NCBI RefSeq assembly: GCF_002970935.1
Contig: NZ_CP027194.1
Location: forward strand, 2,294,001-2,358,000
Direction: 5' to 3'
Length of the DNA: 64,000 bases
Source: Lactobacillus sp. CBA3606
Lineage (GTDB): Bacteria > Bacillota > Bacilli > Lactobacillales > Lactobacillaceae
Shown here: one piece after another, positions 53,066 through 62,096 of the stretch
Layout of the letters: each line of letters opens with the position of its first letter
Numbering within the stretch: the stretch's first letter is position 1
Position numbers and translations under genes: made by a program
Notes under the pieces: model-generated
Told to the model about the DNA's origin: nothing
What the model saw: only the letters and a program-made list of their open reading frames with translations
The model's database searches: none

Positions 53066-54706
53066 ATGAATAAATTTAAGGTAAACATTCAAGGAATGAC
53101 CTGTGCGGGTTGTGAAAAACACGTTGAATCAGCACTTGAAAAGATAGGTGCTAAAAATATTGAGTCTAGTTTTCGTCGTGGTGAAGCAGTATTTGAACTA
53201 CCCAATGAAATTGAGGTTGAAAGTGCAATAAAGGCGATTGATGAAGCAAATTACAAAGCCAGAGAAATTGAAGAAGTATCATCACTAGAAAACGTGGCGT
53301 TAAGTAATGAAGACAATTATGACCTTCTTATTATTGGTTCTGGTGCTGCTGCCTTTTCATCGGCAATTAAAGCTATAGAATACGGTGCAAAAGTTGGAAT
53401 GATTGAGCGTGGAACGGTTGGGGGAACCTGTGTGAATATTGGCTGTGTTCCGTCAAAAACTCTTCTTAGGGCAGGGGAAATCAATCATTTATCAAAAGAC
53501 AACCCGTTTATAGGTTTACAAACATCCGCTGGAGAAGTGGATTTAGCTAGTTTAATCACGCAAAAGGATAAATTGGTGAGCGAACTTCGGAATCAAAAAT
53601 ATGTGGATTTAATTGATGAATATAATTTTGATTTAATTAAAGGTGAAGCAAAATTCGTTGATGCTAGTACGGTTGAGGTCAATGGGGCAAAGTTATCTGC
53701 AAAACGCTTTTTAATTGCAACAGGTGCATCTCCTTCATTGCCCCAAATTTCAGGACTTGAAGAAATGGACTATTTAACTAGTACAACACTTCTTGAGTTA
53801 AAGAAAATACCAAAACGATTAACTGTAATTGGTTCAGGATACATTGGAATGGAGCTTGGACAACTATTTCATCATTTAGGTTCAGAAATAACGCTTATGC
53901 AAAGAAGTGAGCGACTTTTAAAGGAGTATGATCCTGAGATTTCAGAGTCAGTTGAAAAAGCGTTAATTGAACAGGGGATAAGCCTTGTCAAAGGGGCAAC
54001 TTTTGAGCGTGTTGTACAAAGTGGAGAGATAAAAAAGGTTTACGTAACAGTAAATGGCAGTAAAGAAGTTATTGAATCAGATCAGTTACTTGTTGCCACT
54101 GGAAGAAAACCAAATACGGATTCTTTAAATTTAAGTGCGGCAGGTGTTGAAACCGGAAAAAATAATGAAATCCTGATCAATGATTTTGGTCAAACAAGTA
54201 ATGAAAAGATTTATGCAGCAGGAGATGTGACGTTAGGACCGCAATTTGTATATGTAGCAGCCTATGAAGGTGGAATTATTACTGATAATGCTATCGGTGG
54301 GTTAAACAAAAAAATAGATTTATCGGTAGTTCCTGCTGTTACGTTTACGAATCCAACGGTTGCAACGGTTGGTTTAACAGAAGAACAAGCAAAAGAGAAA
54401 GGGTATGATGTGAAGACATCTGTATTACCTTTAGATGCTGTTCCAAGAGCAATTGTAAACCGTGAAACAACCGGTGTATTTAAACTAGTAGCAGATGCAG
54501 AAACACTAAAAGTATTAGGGGTTCATATTGTATCTGAGAATGCAGGAGATGTCATCTATGCAGCATCATTAGCTGTTAAATTTAACTTAACGATAGAAGA
54601 TTTAACAGAAACCCTAGCACCATATTTAACAATGGCTGAAGGGCTAAAATTAGCTGCACTTACGTTCGATAAAAATGTTTCGAAATTATCTTGTTGTGCA
54701 GTCTAA
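53066..54706 (+). CDS. merA: Mercuric reductase MerA
   Basis: The 546-residue flavoprotein has an N-terminal HMA domain with GMTCAGC (Cys13/16), the redox-active [17 protein letters not shown] motif [25 protein letters not shown] and the C-terminal Cys pair LSCCAV. It reduces Hg(II) to volatile Hg(0) with NADPH. Full length. No merT/merP/merB transport or lyase genes lie nearby, so this is a minimal merRA operon. Confidence 0.95.
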   Translation: MNKFKVNIQGMTCAGCEKHVESALEKIGAKNIESSFRRGEAVFELPNEIEVESAIKAIDEANYKAREIEEVSSLENVALSNEDNYDLLIIGSGAAAFSSAIKAIEYGAKVGMIERGTVGGTCVNIGCVPSKTLLRAGEINHLSKDNPFIGLQTSAGEVDLASLITQKDKLVSELRNQKYVDLIDEYNFDLIKGEAKFVDASTVEVNGAKLSAKRFLIATGASPSLPQISGLEEMDYLTSTTLLELKKIPKRLTVIGSGYIGMELGQLFHHLGSEITLMQRSERLLKEYDPEISESVEKALIEQGISLVKGATFERVVQSGEIKKVYVTVNGSKEVIESDQLLVATGRKPNTDSLNLSAAGVETGKNNEILINDFGQTSNEKIYAAGDVTLGPQFVYVAAYEGGIITDNAIGGLNKKIDLSVVPAVTFTNPTVATVGLTEEQAKEKGYDVKTSVLPLDAVPRAIVNRETTGVFKLVADAETLKVLGVHIVSENAGDVIYAASLAVKFNLTIEDLTETLAPYLTMAEGLKLAALTFDKNVSKLSCCAV

Positions 54707-54735
54707 GGGAACTTTTTTTACAATTCCCTATTCAA
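54706..54735 (+). terminator. Possible terminator of the mer operon
   Basis: AGGGAA/TTCCCT with a T-rich loop follows merA; weak stem, no following T run. Confidence 0.4.
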
Positions 54736-54790
54736 GTGAACCAGCTAATACTGTACTAAAGTGTGCAGTAGTTTAGCAAAGTCTACAAAA

Positions 54791-56292
54791 GGATTTCATA
54801 CACTATTTTGCGATCACCCATTATATAAATGCTTTAAGGGATTTTCTAAGTGCATTTCTGGTCACAAAAATAATTTAACACTGATGATTTCGACATCAAA
54901 TCTATATTTGATACCTTAACACCGCAGAGTAATAAAGGATGAACAATATGTCAGACTTATTATCCCTACCAGACATTAAAACAATAGAATCACCACAAGA
55001 AAATGAAACCGATATGATGTTTAAAGTTGAAGCAGTCGGACCACCTGAACGTTGTCCTGAATGTGGTTTTGACAAGTTGTACAAACACAGTTCAAGAAAT
55101 CAACTAATTATGGATTTGCCCATTCGTTTAAAGCGAGTGGGCTTACAATTGAACCGTAGACGATACAAGTGTCGTGAATGCGGATCTACCTTCTGGGAAC
55201 GCCTAGTATCTGTAGATGAAAAGCGTAGTATGACCAAAAGGCTTTTAAAGTCTATTCAAGAGCAATCCATGTCTAAGACCTTTGTAGAAGTCGCAGAAAG
55301 CGTTGGCGTTGACGAGAAAACTATTAGGAACGTTTTTAAGGACTATGTGGCACTCAAAGAACGTGAATACCAGTTTGAAACTCCTAAGTGGCTTGGGATA
55401 GACGAGATACATATTATCCAAAGACCTCGGCTTGTATTGACTAATATTGAACGCAGGACTATTTATGACATCAAGCCTAACCGTAACAAGGAAACAGTCA
55501 TCCAACGTCTTTCAGAAATTAGTGACAGGACTTATATTGAGTACGTCACAATGGATATGTGGAAGCCCTACAAAGACGCAGTGAACACTATCCTTCCACA
55601 CGCTAAAGTGGTCGTAGATAAGTTTCATGTAGTTAGAATGGCTAATCAAGCCTTAGATAACGTCAGAAAGTCTTTGAAAGCTCATATGAGCCAAAAAGAA
55701 AGACGTACCCTTATGCGTGAAAGGTTTATCCTTCTAAAGCGTAAACACGATCTAAATGAACGTGAATCATTCCTCTTAGAGACTTGGTTAGGTAATCTTC
55801 CTGCCTTAAAAGAAGCCTATGAACTCAAAGAAGAGTTTTACTGGATATGGGATACTCCTGATTCAGATGAAGGTCGTCTTCGTTATAGTCAATGGAGACA
55901 CCGTTGTATGTCCAGTAACTCTAAAGATGCATATAAAGACCTCGTGAGAGCCGTAGACAACTGGCATGTCGAAATATTCAACTACTTTGATAAAAGGCTC
56001 ACTAACGCTTATACGGAGTCAATTAACAGCATTATTAGGCAGGTAGAGCGAATGGGTAGAGGTTACTCGTTTGATGCCTTACGAGCCAAAATCCTTTTCA
56101 ATGAGAAGCTCCATAAAAAGCGTAAGCCACGATTTAATTCAAGTGCTTTCAATAAAGCTATGTTACACGATAATTTCAATTGGTATGAAGTGAATGATCA
56201 TAACATTACAGACAACTTTGGTGTCGATTTTTCCACACTTATTAAGAATTTGGAGAAGGGTGATTTATAAGCCCTTTTCCACCATAAAATCC
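54791..56292 (+). mobile_element. ISL3-family insertion sequence (ends tentative)
   Basis: A transposase gene sits in the element. GGATTTCATA at 54791 and the complement ATAAAATCC at 56284-56292 are candidate imperfect terminal repeats and would give a length near 1.5 kb, typical of ISL3 elements. No 8-bp target duplication is seen; the ends are uncertain, and the left flank does not carry the rest of the interrupted NusG-type gene. Confidence 0.55.
54948..56270 (+). CDS. ISL3-family transposase
   Basis: The 440-residue protein has an N-terminal zinc-finger domain (CPECGFDKLY...CRECGSTFW), a helix-turn-helix (VAESVGVDEKTIRNVFKDYV) and a DDE domain (LGIDEIHI, MDMWKPYKDAV, HVVRMANQALD, NAYTESINSIIRQVERMGRG). 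It appears intact. ATG 54948 has AAAGG nine bases upstream; ATG 54939 overlaps this site. Confidence 0.92.
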   Translation: MSDLLSLPDIKTIESPQENETDMMFKVEAVGPPERCPECGFDKLYKHSSRNQLIMDLPIRLKRVGLQLNRRRYKCRECGSTFWERLVSVDEKRSMTKRLLKSIQEQSMSKTFVEVAESVGVDEKTIRNVFKDYVALKEREYQFETPKWLGIDEIHIIQRPRLVLTNIERRTIYDIKPNRNKETVIQRLSEISDRTYIEYVTMDMWKPYKDAVNTILPHAKVVVDKFHVVRMANQALDNVRKSLKAHMSQKERRTLMRERFILLKRKHDLNERESFLLETWLGNLPALKEAYELKEEFYWIWDTPDSDEGRLRYSQWRHRCMSSNSKDAYKDLVRAVDNWHVEIFNYFDKRLTNAYTESINSIIRQVERMGRGYSFDALRAKILFNEKLHKKRKPRFNSSAFNKAMLHDNFNWYEVNDHNITDNFGVDFSTLIKNLEKGDL

Positions 56293-56492
56293 GAATACCC
56301 TTTTTTTATTACTTTTTTATCAATAGAAATTTCAGCATAGATAATTGGTTTAGTATTATTATCGGCTGCTGCGGCCAATTGTTGCTTTTGAGAATATCCA
56401 AATATGGCTAATGGTATAAAGGAAACTATTAATAATATGAGAAAAATTATATAATCCCAAGGACGCACTTGTTTTTTTAGATTTTTAAACAT
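56265..56492 (-). pseudogene. NusG domain II-like membrane protein, 3' end cut off by ISL3 insertion
   Basis: The first ~64 codons (VRPWDYIIFLILLIVSFIPL, a membrane helix, then IIYAEISIDKKVIKKG) match the start of NusG_II-domain proteins, which are usually 110-130 residues long. After KKG the frame runs into the insertion sequence and ends within it (YSDFMVEKGL). The 3' part is missing from the other side of the element, so the insertion was accompanied by a deletion. Confidence 0.7.
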
Positions 56493-56510
56493 TTTTATTT
56501 ATCGACATAA

Positions 56511-57646
56511 TTAAAAGACACGAACTGCGAATGAGGGAGAAAAATAACTATTGATCGTGCGAATTCCAACTGAATCACTAGGTTTTGGTGAATCTATATA
56601 TTGATTATTACCAATATAAATAGCGTCATGGTAGCTGGCACCAGGTTCTCCCAGAAAAGAATATCACCTGGTTGCAGATTATCTAGACTAACTTTAGTAC
56701 CAGCACTTTCCTGAGCAACGGTGTAACCGCCAACTTCTTTCCCTGCTTGGCGAAACGCATAGCCAACTAGGCCAGAACAATCGAATCCGCTTGGTGTTTT
56801 TCCACCCCACACATAAGGAACACCAATTTGTGCTTCTGCTGCATTAATAATATTTTCTATAGTAGATTGTGAGGCAGCGTTTGTGTTAGTAGTTTTTTGT
56901 GCTCCTGTATTAGCAGCAGCCGAACTTTGATTGTTGACCGATTGTTCTTGCGGTAGAGCCGATTTAGTTGTTTGCATAATATTTGAACTAGTTGAACTTT
57001 GTGCAGCTGTAGTGGGGGCAATCGTATCATCGCTTGAATCATTGGTACTAACTGTTTCAGAAGTAGCGCTTTGTTGCGGAGCTGATAATTGTTTTGTTTG
57101 AGAATTAATATAGTAAGGGGTTCCATTGTTATCAGACGCTAAGTATGTTTCTGGTACCCATCCTTGATCAATTCGGAACCAAGTCACACCATTTATTTCT
57201 TGCTGCCCTTGAATAGTTATGGCAGTACCATAAGATAAGTATTCTCCAGTCGGCGTAGTACCAGCTGAATCAGTCCAAATAGTGATTGCGGCATCTTTTA
57301 AGTTTGCAACTACCGTTTTGGTTGTGGCTGTTGCCGTGGGTGTAACCGTAGTTTCCTGAGCCATTTTTAAATATGTTTCTGGTACCCATTGATTTTCTGC
57401 TAATTGATACCAGTTTACTTTGTTAACACTTTTTTTAACATCAAGGGTAACTTTTGAATTAGGAGCTAAATAACTAATTGGCTTACTAGAATAGCTTGGA
57501 CTACTCCAAACTGTAGTAGCACCGATTTGATAGGAAACTGTAGCTTGAGTTGTAGCTGCCTCAGCTGGTTTTCCTGTGAAAAGTACAATACCAGTTAATG
57601 ATAGTGCTGTAACTAAAATAGGTGTATTTTTTTTCATTAATTTCAA
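56511..57646 (-). pseudogene. NlpC/P60 endopeptidase with SH3 repeats, frameshifted
   Basis: A signal peptide, two SH3-like repeats (each ending WVPETYL), a Ser/Thr/Gln-rich linker and an NlpC/P60 domain with nucleophile Cys in GFDCSGLVGYAF are readable. After GDILFW, one base is missing in a short G run (minus strand, about 56656): reading on in the next phase gives GEPGASYHDAIYIGNN (catalytic His) to a stop at 56511. As sequenced, the protein ends wrongly at 56594. True frameshift or sequencing error cannot be separated. TTG 57646 follows GGAGGACATAAAG. Confidence 0.8.
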
Positions 57647-57755
57647 CTTTATGTCCTCCAATTATGCAATATACTTCATTTAAACAATTTAATGTGTAAT
57701 AAATATGGAGAAATATACAAAAAAGGAGTGCTTGAGATAAGCACTCAAAATTGAA

Positions 57756-58052
57756 TTATTTGATGTCAACTACGCCGATAAATTCAACATCACTTATTGC
57801 GGTTAAATAAAAACTATCGGTTGATTCTAACACAGCAACTTGACCGCTTTGAATAGTATATTCCTGATCTGGTGTGGTTAACTTTACCTTTCCTTTCAAA
57901 GGAATAAGAACTATATTTCCAGGTACTGGATGAAATTCGCCATTATTTGTCACGGTATTTTTCTTTAATTTACGATGACCAATCCGTCTTGGACCACTTT
58001 CATAAAGATGTTCATGAACTTCATTGTCATGACTGCCAGTTAATATTTGCAT
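57756..58052 (-). CDS. Small cupin-like protein
   Basis: The 98-residue protein is a single beta-barrel domain (HPVPGNIVLIPLKGKVKLTT, IQSGQVAVLESTD) with several His residues at the N-terminus (HDNEVHEHLYESG). Looks like a cupin-fold sensor or metal-binding protein; function unknown. GGAGG precedes ATG 58052. It is co-oriented with the small Met-rich protein behind it. Confidence 0.7.
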   Translation of the reverse strand: MQILTGSHDNEVHEHLYESGPRRIGHRKLKKNTVTNNGEFHPVPGNIVLIPLKGKVKLTTPDQEYTIQSGQVAVLESTDSFYLTAISDVEFIGVVDIK

Positions 58053-58066
58053 ATAATACCTCCAAG

Positions 58067-58234
58067 CTAATTGACTTTTTTACGTGGTTTTTCAGTGTTG
58101 CTGGAATCTTGTTGGGTATGATTTCCGCAGCCATTCATACTACCAGAATTCCCATGCATCATACCTTTATGCATAAATAGCATCATGAGTGGATGTGCTA
58201 AAAGAATAAGAGCTATTAGAATCCATTGTGACAT
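58067..58234 (-). CDS. Met/His-rich small membrane protein
   Basis: The 55-residue protein has one hydrophobic helix that runs into a Met/His/Cys-rich stretch (MMLFMHKGMMHG, GCGNHTQQ) and a basic tail. Such motifs bind copper or other soft metals. ATG 58234 has AGGAAGTGAAG upstream; the longer frame is unlikely. It fits the metal-resistance setting; possibly related to DUF2933-like short proteins. Confidence 0.65.
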   Translation of the reverse strand: MSQWILIALILLAHPLMMLFMHKGMMHGNSGSMNGCGNHTQQDSSNTEKPRKKVN

Positions 58235-58444
58235 AACTTCACTTCCTTTCGTTTTTGATTCTAGAATAAGTATAAAATAGAAGTGTGTCATTTCTATGTT
58301 GCAGTGGGTTTATTCATAATTATAAACATTCCTTTCGCGTACCGCTCAAGGCACAAAACGCAATGAAAAAGCGTTTGCCTGCAGCGGTATTTCTTTGTAT
58401 ATTTAACTTGTGATCGTACCTTGTACACTACAAATCACGTGGAG

Positions 58445-58598
58445 ATTAGTAGCACTGACGTTAGCGTTAGTGCTGAATAATTATATGTGTAGGTTGTCCT
58501 TTCAAGCACAAATAAGTGTGACTTTGAGCACGCAAACTTATCTTTGTTTAAACTACTCGTTTAATGCTGGACAACTAGTCCCTACTTTGTGGGATCAC
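58445..58598 (+). ncRNA. Candidate bridge RNA of the IS110 element
   Basis: The 5' non-coding end has a 10-bp hairpin AGCACTGACG/CGTTAGTGCT (58451-58474, one G-U) and a large hairpin closed by GTTGTCC (58493-58499)/GGACAAC (58569-58575) with internal loops. IS110 recombinases are guided by bridge RNAs encoded in the non-coding end, and this architecture and position fit. No core or guide loops were assigned. Confidence 0.45.
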
Positions 58599-58621
58599 AA
58601 TCTTGAGGGAGGTACAAGACA

Positions 58622-59857
58622 ATGCTAAAAATTGTCTATCAGAACTGTTGTGGCTTAGATGTTCACAAAACTTTTGTGGTTGCTTGTTTGGCCATCACTG
58701 ATGGCCACGGTATTACCACCTACAAGCGTCACCGCTTCTCGACCTTCACTAACGGCCTGCGGTCGTTAGCTGATTGGTTAGAGCTATACTCATGTTTTGA
58801 TCTCTGTATGGAATCCACCGGTAAATACTGGATCCCCGTACACAATATTTTAGAAAAACGTGATATTCGGATCACTTTGGCCCACCCCAAGTATGTCAAA
58901 GCGATTCGCGGTAAGAAGACCGATAAGAAAGATGCCCAATGGATCGCAGATTTATTTAAACACGATCTCGTTGCTGGTAGCTTTATGCCACCGGCAGATA
59001 TTCGCCAATTACGTGATCTGCTACGTTATCGGTTTAAACTGACTAATTTTACTTCAAGTGAAAAGAATCGGTTTCAAAATTCATTAACGGTCTCTAACAT
59101 TCAATTAGCTAGTGTGGTTTCCGACACTTTCGGAAAAAGTGCGTCCAAAATTATTGAGCGCATCCTAGAAAATCCGTTAGAACCTGATGTGGATTTGCCA
59201 AGTTTGATTCACGGTAGCCTGAAGAAAAAATTACCAGAATTAGAATTAGCGATTGATGGCGTCATTACTCCTGAACAAGCAGAGAAAATGAAGCTTATCA
59301 AGCAACACTATGAACAGCTGGTTGCCAATAAACAAGCATTAGAAACAATCATCCTAGAATTGGCTAAACCTTATGCCAAAGAAATTGAATTGATCCAAAG
59401 CACACCGGGCTTTGGTAGTTCTATGATGTCATCCATTAGTGTCATCTCAGAAATTGGTGTTGATATGACTAAGTTCTATTCAGCTAAACATCTTTGTTCT
59501 TGGGCCGGCTTAACGCCAACTAATAACGAAAGTGCGGGTAAAAAGCACTCGGTTCGTATCTCACGTGCTGGCTGCTATCTCAAGCCATTACTCGTTCAAA
59601 TAGCCAATGCAGTTGTTCGGAGTCCGAAACACCCCGAAATTCGCAATCGCTATTTAGCGCTCAAGAAACGGCGCGGCCATAAACGGGCAATAATCGCCAT
59701 TGCCCGGCAATTATTAACCGCAATTTATCACATGTTGAGTGAACATGTGGTCTATACGCCGCCGGTGATTAAAGAACAAAACCAACCAACACGCGCAATG
59801 ACCGTTGAAGCCGCAATCCAATTTGCGAAACAGCACGGCTTTAGGGTAACTGCTTGA
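58622..59857 (+). CDS. IS110-family transposase (DEDD recombinase)
   Basis: The 411-residue protein carries the RuvC-like DEDD residues in GLDVHK, MESTGKYW and KTDKKDAQWIADL, a helical linker, and the C-terminal Tnp domain with the motif LTPTNNESAGKKHSVRISRAG, which holds the serine needed by IS110 enzymes. Full length and apparently intact. GAGGGAGGT precedes ATG 58622. Confidence 0.92.
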   Translation: MLKIVYQNCCGLDVHKTFVVACLAITDGHGITTYKRHRFSTFTNGLRSLADWLELYSCFDLCMESTGKYWIPVHNILEKRDIRITLAHPKYVKAIRGKKTDKKDAQWIADLFKHDLVAGSFMPPADIRQLRDLLRYRFKLTNFTSSEKNRFQNSLTVSNIQLASVVSDTFGKSASKIIERILENPLEPDVDLPSLIHGSLKKKLPELELAIDGVITPEQAEKMKLIKQHYEQLVANKQALETIILELAKPYAKEIELIQSTPGFGSSMMSSISVISEIGVDMTKFYSAKHLCSWAGLTPTNNESAGKKHSVRISRAGCYLKPLLVQIANAVVRSPKHPEIRNRYLALKKRRGHKRAIIAIARQLLTAIYHMLSEHVVYTPPVIKEQNQPTRAMTVEAAIQFAKQHGFRVTA

Positions 59858-59879
59858 GGGAGGTCAAATTCTGAGGTTT

Positions 59880-60157
59880 ACCCACCTTTATTTAAGTTGG
59901 CCTTTTTTCAATTAATTAGGTTGACTGCTAATATCTGTTTTTTTCAAACTTAAAATCTAGAGCGCAAACCGATATTACTGAACACCGCAAGAGAATAAAA
60001 ACGAACACGAATTTTATCACCAATATCAGGCATTACGCAAGTATATTTATTCAACATGAGCAGAAGAAGACGATAAACTCGATGCTAAGTAATCATGACA
60101 ACTAAAGACTGTAAATATAAAATAAATTAATTGTTATTTAAAGCATATTATGTATTC
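59880..60157. other. Intergenic region between the IS110 element and the transfer genes
   Basis: No gene with a start signal is visible. A short plus-strand stop-to-stop run of about 25 codons (ENKNEHEFYHQYQALRKYIY) might be a gene remnant. The rest is AT-rich. Confidence 0.35.
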
Positions 60158-60187
60158 ACGGCATTCATTTGAACGCCGTGGTTTTTA
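60158..60187 (+). terminator. Terminator facing the transfer genes
   Basis: CACGGC/GCCGTG-type stem with TTTTT on the plus strand, one base before the stop codon of the tcpC-like gene. It would stop transcripts coming from the IS110 side. Confidence 0.6.
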
Positions 60188-61462
60188 CTATAAACCAGAC
60201 TTAATTGTCCAGTTTGAACCTGCTTTTTCTAAAATAAGAGAGTACTGTGAATATTGGGTCATATCGGTTTCACTATCGAGGAACTTGACGGTCGCGTCAA
60301 CTCGAATGTTGTCGCCTTGACGATGGAAGGTGGGATTGACCAGTTCCGCAAAACGGTAGTCTTTATTTAGTGGTTTTGTCCCTCCATCGACATAATATTT
60401 CAGTTCATTGGTGGTGCCGCTAGGATAAAGGGTGAAGAAAGTCGTTAGAAATTTAGTGATGCTACTGGTGGTTTCGGCATCAATTGAACTATCTGTTTGA
60501 AGCTGTTTTTCTGTTGCTTTGGCCTTAGACGGAGCTGCCGCAATCGTTGGATTAGTCACAATCACCATGTCACCATCTTTATTTTTCATAACATTCAATG
60601 AGTAGGTGGACTCGATTGCTTTTGCGGCGTCTTCTTTTTGACTGTTTTTGATCTGCTGATTAACGGTGAATAAGACTTCATTGACTTGATTCTTTTTAGC
60701 CTCAACTTTCCAAATTCGAATATCAGACACAGTGGAAGTTGTCGGAATATCTGAACGCAAAGCATCGGCATTCAGGGTCACCAATCCATTTAACATAAAT
60801 TTACTAAGATCTTTTTGTCGGTTTTCTAATTTTTCCTGGTTAGGTTCCCATGTGTAATAGACTTTGGCAAAGTCGGTGATGAATGCTTCAATCGCGTTGG
60901 TATCAGTCAACTTAACTTTCACTACTTCACGTTCATGGACTGTGTGTTTATTGATGGCAGTGAAATTCTTGTACACGCCAAAACTCACACTAGCGATCAA
61001 GATCAACCAACAGAACCAAGTAGTTTTTCGCCGGATGCCAACGCGAGGTTGTTTTAACTTGCGGGTTTTTTTTTCTTTCATCGGTTTTGGTTGGCGCTTT
61101 GGTGGTCGTTGTCGTTTGACTTTTTTACGCGGCCGCTTGGGACGGGCTTTCTTATGTGAAGCGATCTGATGCTTGGCTGGACGTTCGTTGTATTCATACT
61201 GTAGATCGTGTTCACTTTCTCGATCATAGGATGACCGTGGTTCACGTTGTTGTTCAAAGTCGTGGGGTGGGTAACGCTCATCGCGATAATCATCTGGTGG
61301 TCGGCGATAGTTGCGTTCGTCCCGTTCCTGTATTCGCTGCGGTGGTCGATCCTCATAATCTTCATGATACTGTGGTCGCGGGCGTTCCGCATAGCGATGA
61401 TCACGGGGATCTTCGTAGTCGTCGTACTCATAGTCGTAGTCTTCATAATCTTGACGGGCCAT
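60188..61462 (-). CDS. Conjugal transfer protein TcpC/Orf13-like
   Basis: The 424-residue protein has a long charged cytosolic N-terminus (residues 1-140, first rich in Asp/Glu/Tyr/Arg, then very basic), one membrane helix (WFCWLILIASVSFGV) and an extracellular two-domain part (TCP-C type, VYYTWEPNQEKLENRQK...FLTTFFTLYPSGTTNEL). It matches TcpC/Orf13 of Tn916-type ICEs, a VirB8-like part of the transfer channel. GGAGG lies about 8 bases before ATG 61462. The N-terminus seems longer than I recall for family members. Confidence 0.83.
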   Translation of the reverse strand: MARQDYEDYDYEYDDYEDPRDHRYAERPRPQYHEDYEDRPPQRIQERDERNYRRPPDDYRDERYPPHDFEQQREPRSSYDRESEHDLQYEYNERPAKHQIASHKKARPKRPRKKVKRQRPPKRQPKPMKEKKTRKLKQPRVGIRRKTTWFCWLILIASVSFGVYKNFTAINKHTVHEREVVKVKLTDTNAIEAFITDFAKVYYTWEPNQEKLENRQKDLSKFMLNGLVTLNADALRSDIPTTSTVSDIRIWKVEAKKNQVNEVLFTVNQQIKNSQKEDAAKAIESTYSLNVMKNKDGDMVIVTNPTIAAAPSKAKATEKQLQTDSSIDAETTSSITKFLTTFFTLYPSGTTNELKYYVDGGTKPLNKDYRFAELVNPTFHRQGDNIRVDATVKFLDSETDMTQYSQYSLILEKAGSNWTIKSGL

Positions 61463-61488
61463 GGATTGTTCCTCCTTGTGGATCAGAT

Positions 61489-62085
61489 TTACCATTTAAG
61501 TTTAGTGGCGAGATTAGCTACACTATTTTGTTGCAAGATGGCAAGGTGATTATTTTTTTGATAGTTGTGGTCCAGTTCATAACACTGATAAAATTTGGGA
61601 TAGTCATTGCGAAAGCGGTCAAATAACTGGCGTAGACGGACTTGGGTGTAGCCGCGATAGTCTAGTTCACTATAAAGATCGTATTTGTCATCGTTGGTGA
61701 AAAATTCTTCGGCAAGGTGTAGTTCTCGATCTAAAATGTATTGGCGGTCTTCCTCACGAAACTTAGTATTGCCTAACCACTCTTTGACGTTTTGTTCATG
61801 TTCTAAAGCTAAACGGAACTCACGACGTTTACCAAATTCAAATTGCGGCAGTTCGGCGACAAAGTAATCAATCGCTTTGACTAGATCATTAACATTCGGT
61901 TCATGTTGTTCAAAAAACTTGATGCGTTCCCATTCGGCTGAAGCGTGATCGAGTTGTTTGTTACGTAATAAGCGATTATCGCCGTAATTCAAATCAATCC
62001 GACTTTCAACCAAAGTATGATCAATAGCGTTAGTTAACAGGTCCATCCAGTGGTCGTAGCTATAGCCGTTCTCACTTAAGGTCAT
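61489..62085 (-). CDS. Unknown protein of the transfer operon
   Basis: The 198-residue acidic, soluble, helical protein (DHTLVESRIDLNYGDNR, DYFVAELPQFEFGKRREFRLAL, YTQVRLRQLFDRF) has no recognised domain. It sits between Orf14- and Orf13-like genes, where Tn916 has no extra gene, so it is likely an accessory of this ICE branch. GAGGTGATTATCC precedes ATG 62085. Confidence 0.7.
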   Translation of the reverse strand: MTLSENGYSYDHWMDLLTNAIDHTLVESRIDLNYGDNRLLRNKQLDHASAEWERIKFFEQHEPNVNDLVKAIDYFVAELPQFEFGKRREFRLALEHEQNVKEWLGNTKFREEDRQYILDRELHLAEEFFTNDDKYDLYSELDYRGYTQVRLRQLFDRFRNDYPKFYQCYELDHNYQKNNHLAILQQNSVANLATKLKW

Positions 62086-62096
62086 GGATAATCACC

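Larger units (their letters stand above)
58292..59890 (+). mobile_element. IS110-family insertion sequence (ends tentative)
   Basis: A complete IS110-type transposase gene is preceded by about 330 bases of structured non-coding DNA and followed by a short 3' end. IS110 elements lack terminal inverted repeats, so the ends cannot be drawn precisely. A 12-base direct repeat CTTGAGGGAGGT occurs just before the gene (58602-58613) and at its end (59853-59864). Confidence 0.6.

Noticed and set aside
54939-56270. Target-site duplication of the ISL3 element
   Set aside because: Bases next to the candidate ends do not match, so no duplication is claimed.
60864-61626. Several 100- to 156-codon plus-strand frames opposite the transfer genes
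   Set aside because: They are mirror frames of the charged tcpC-like gene and lack start signals.
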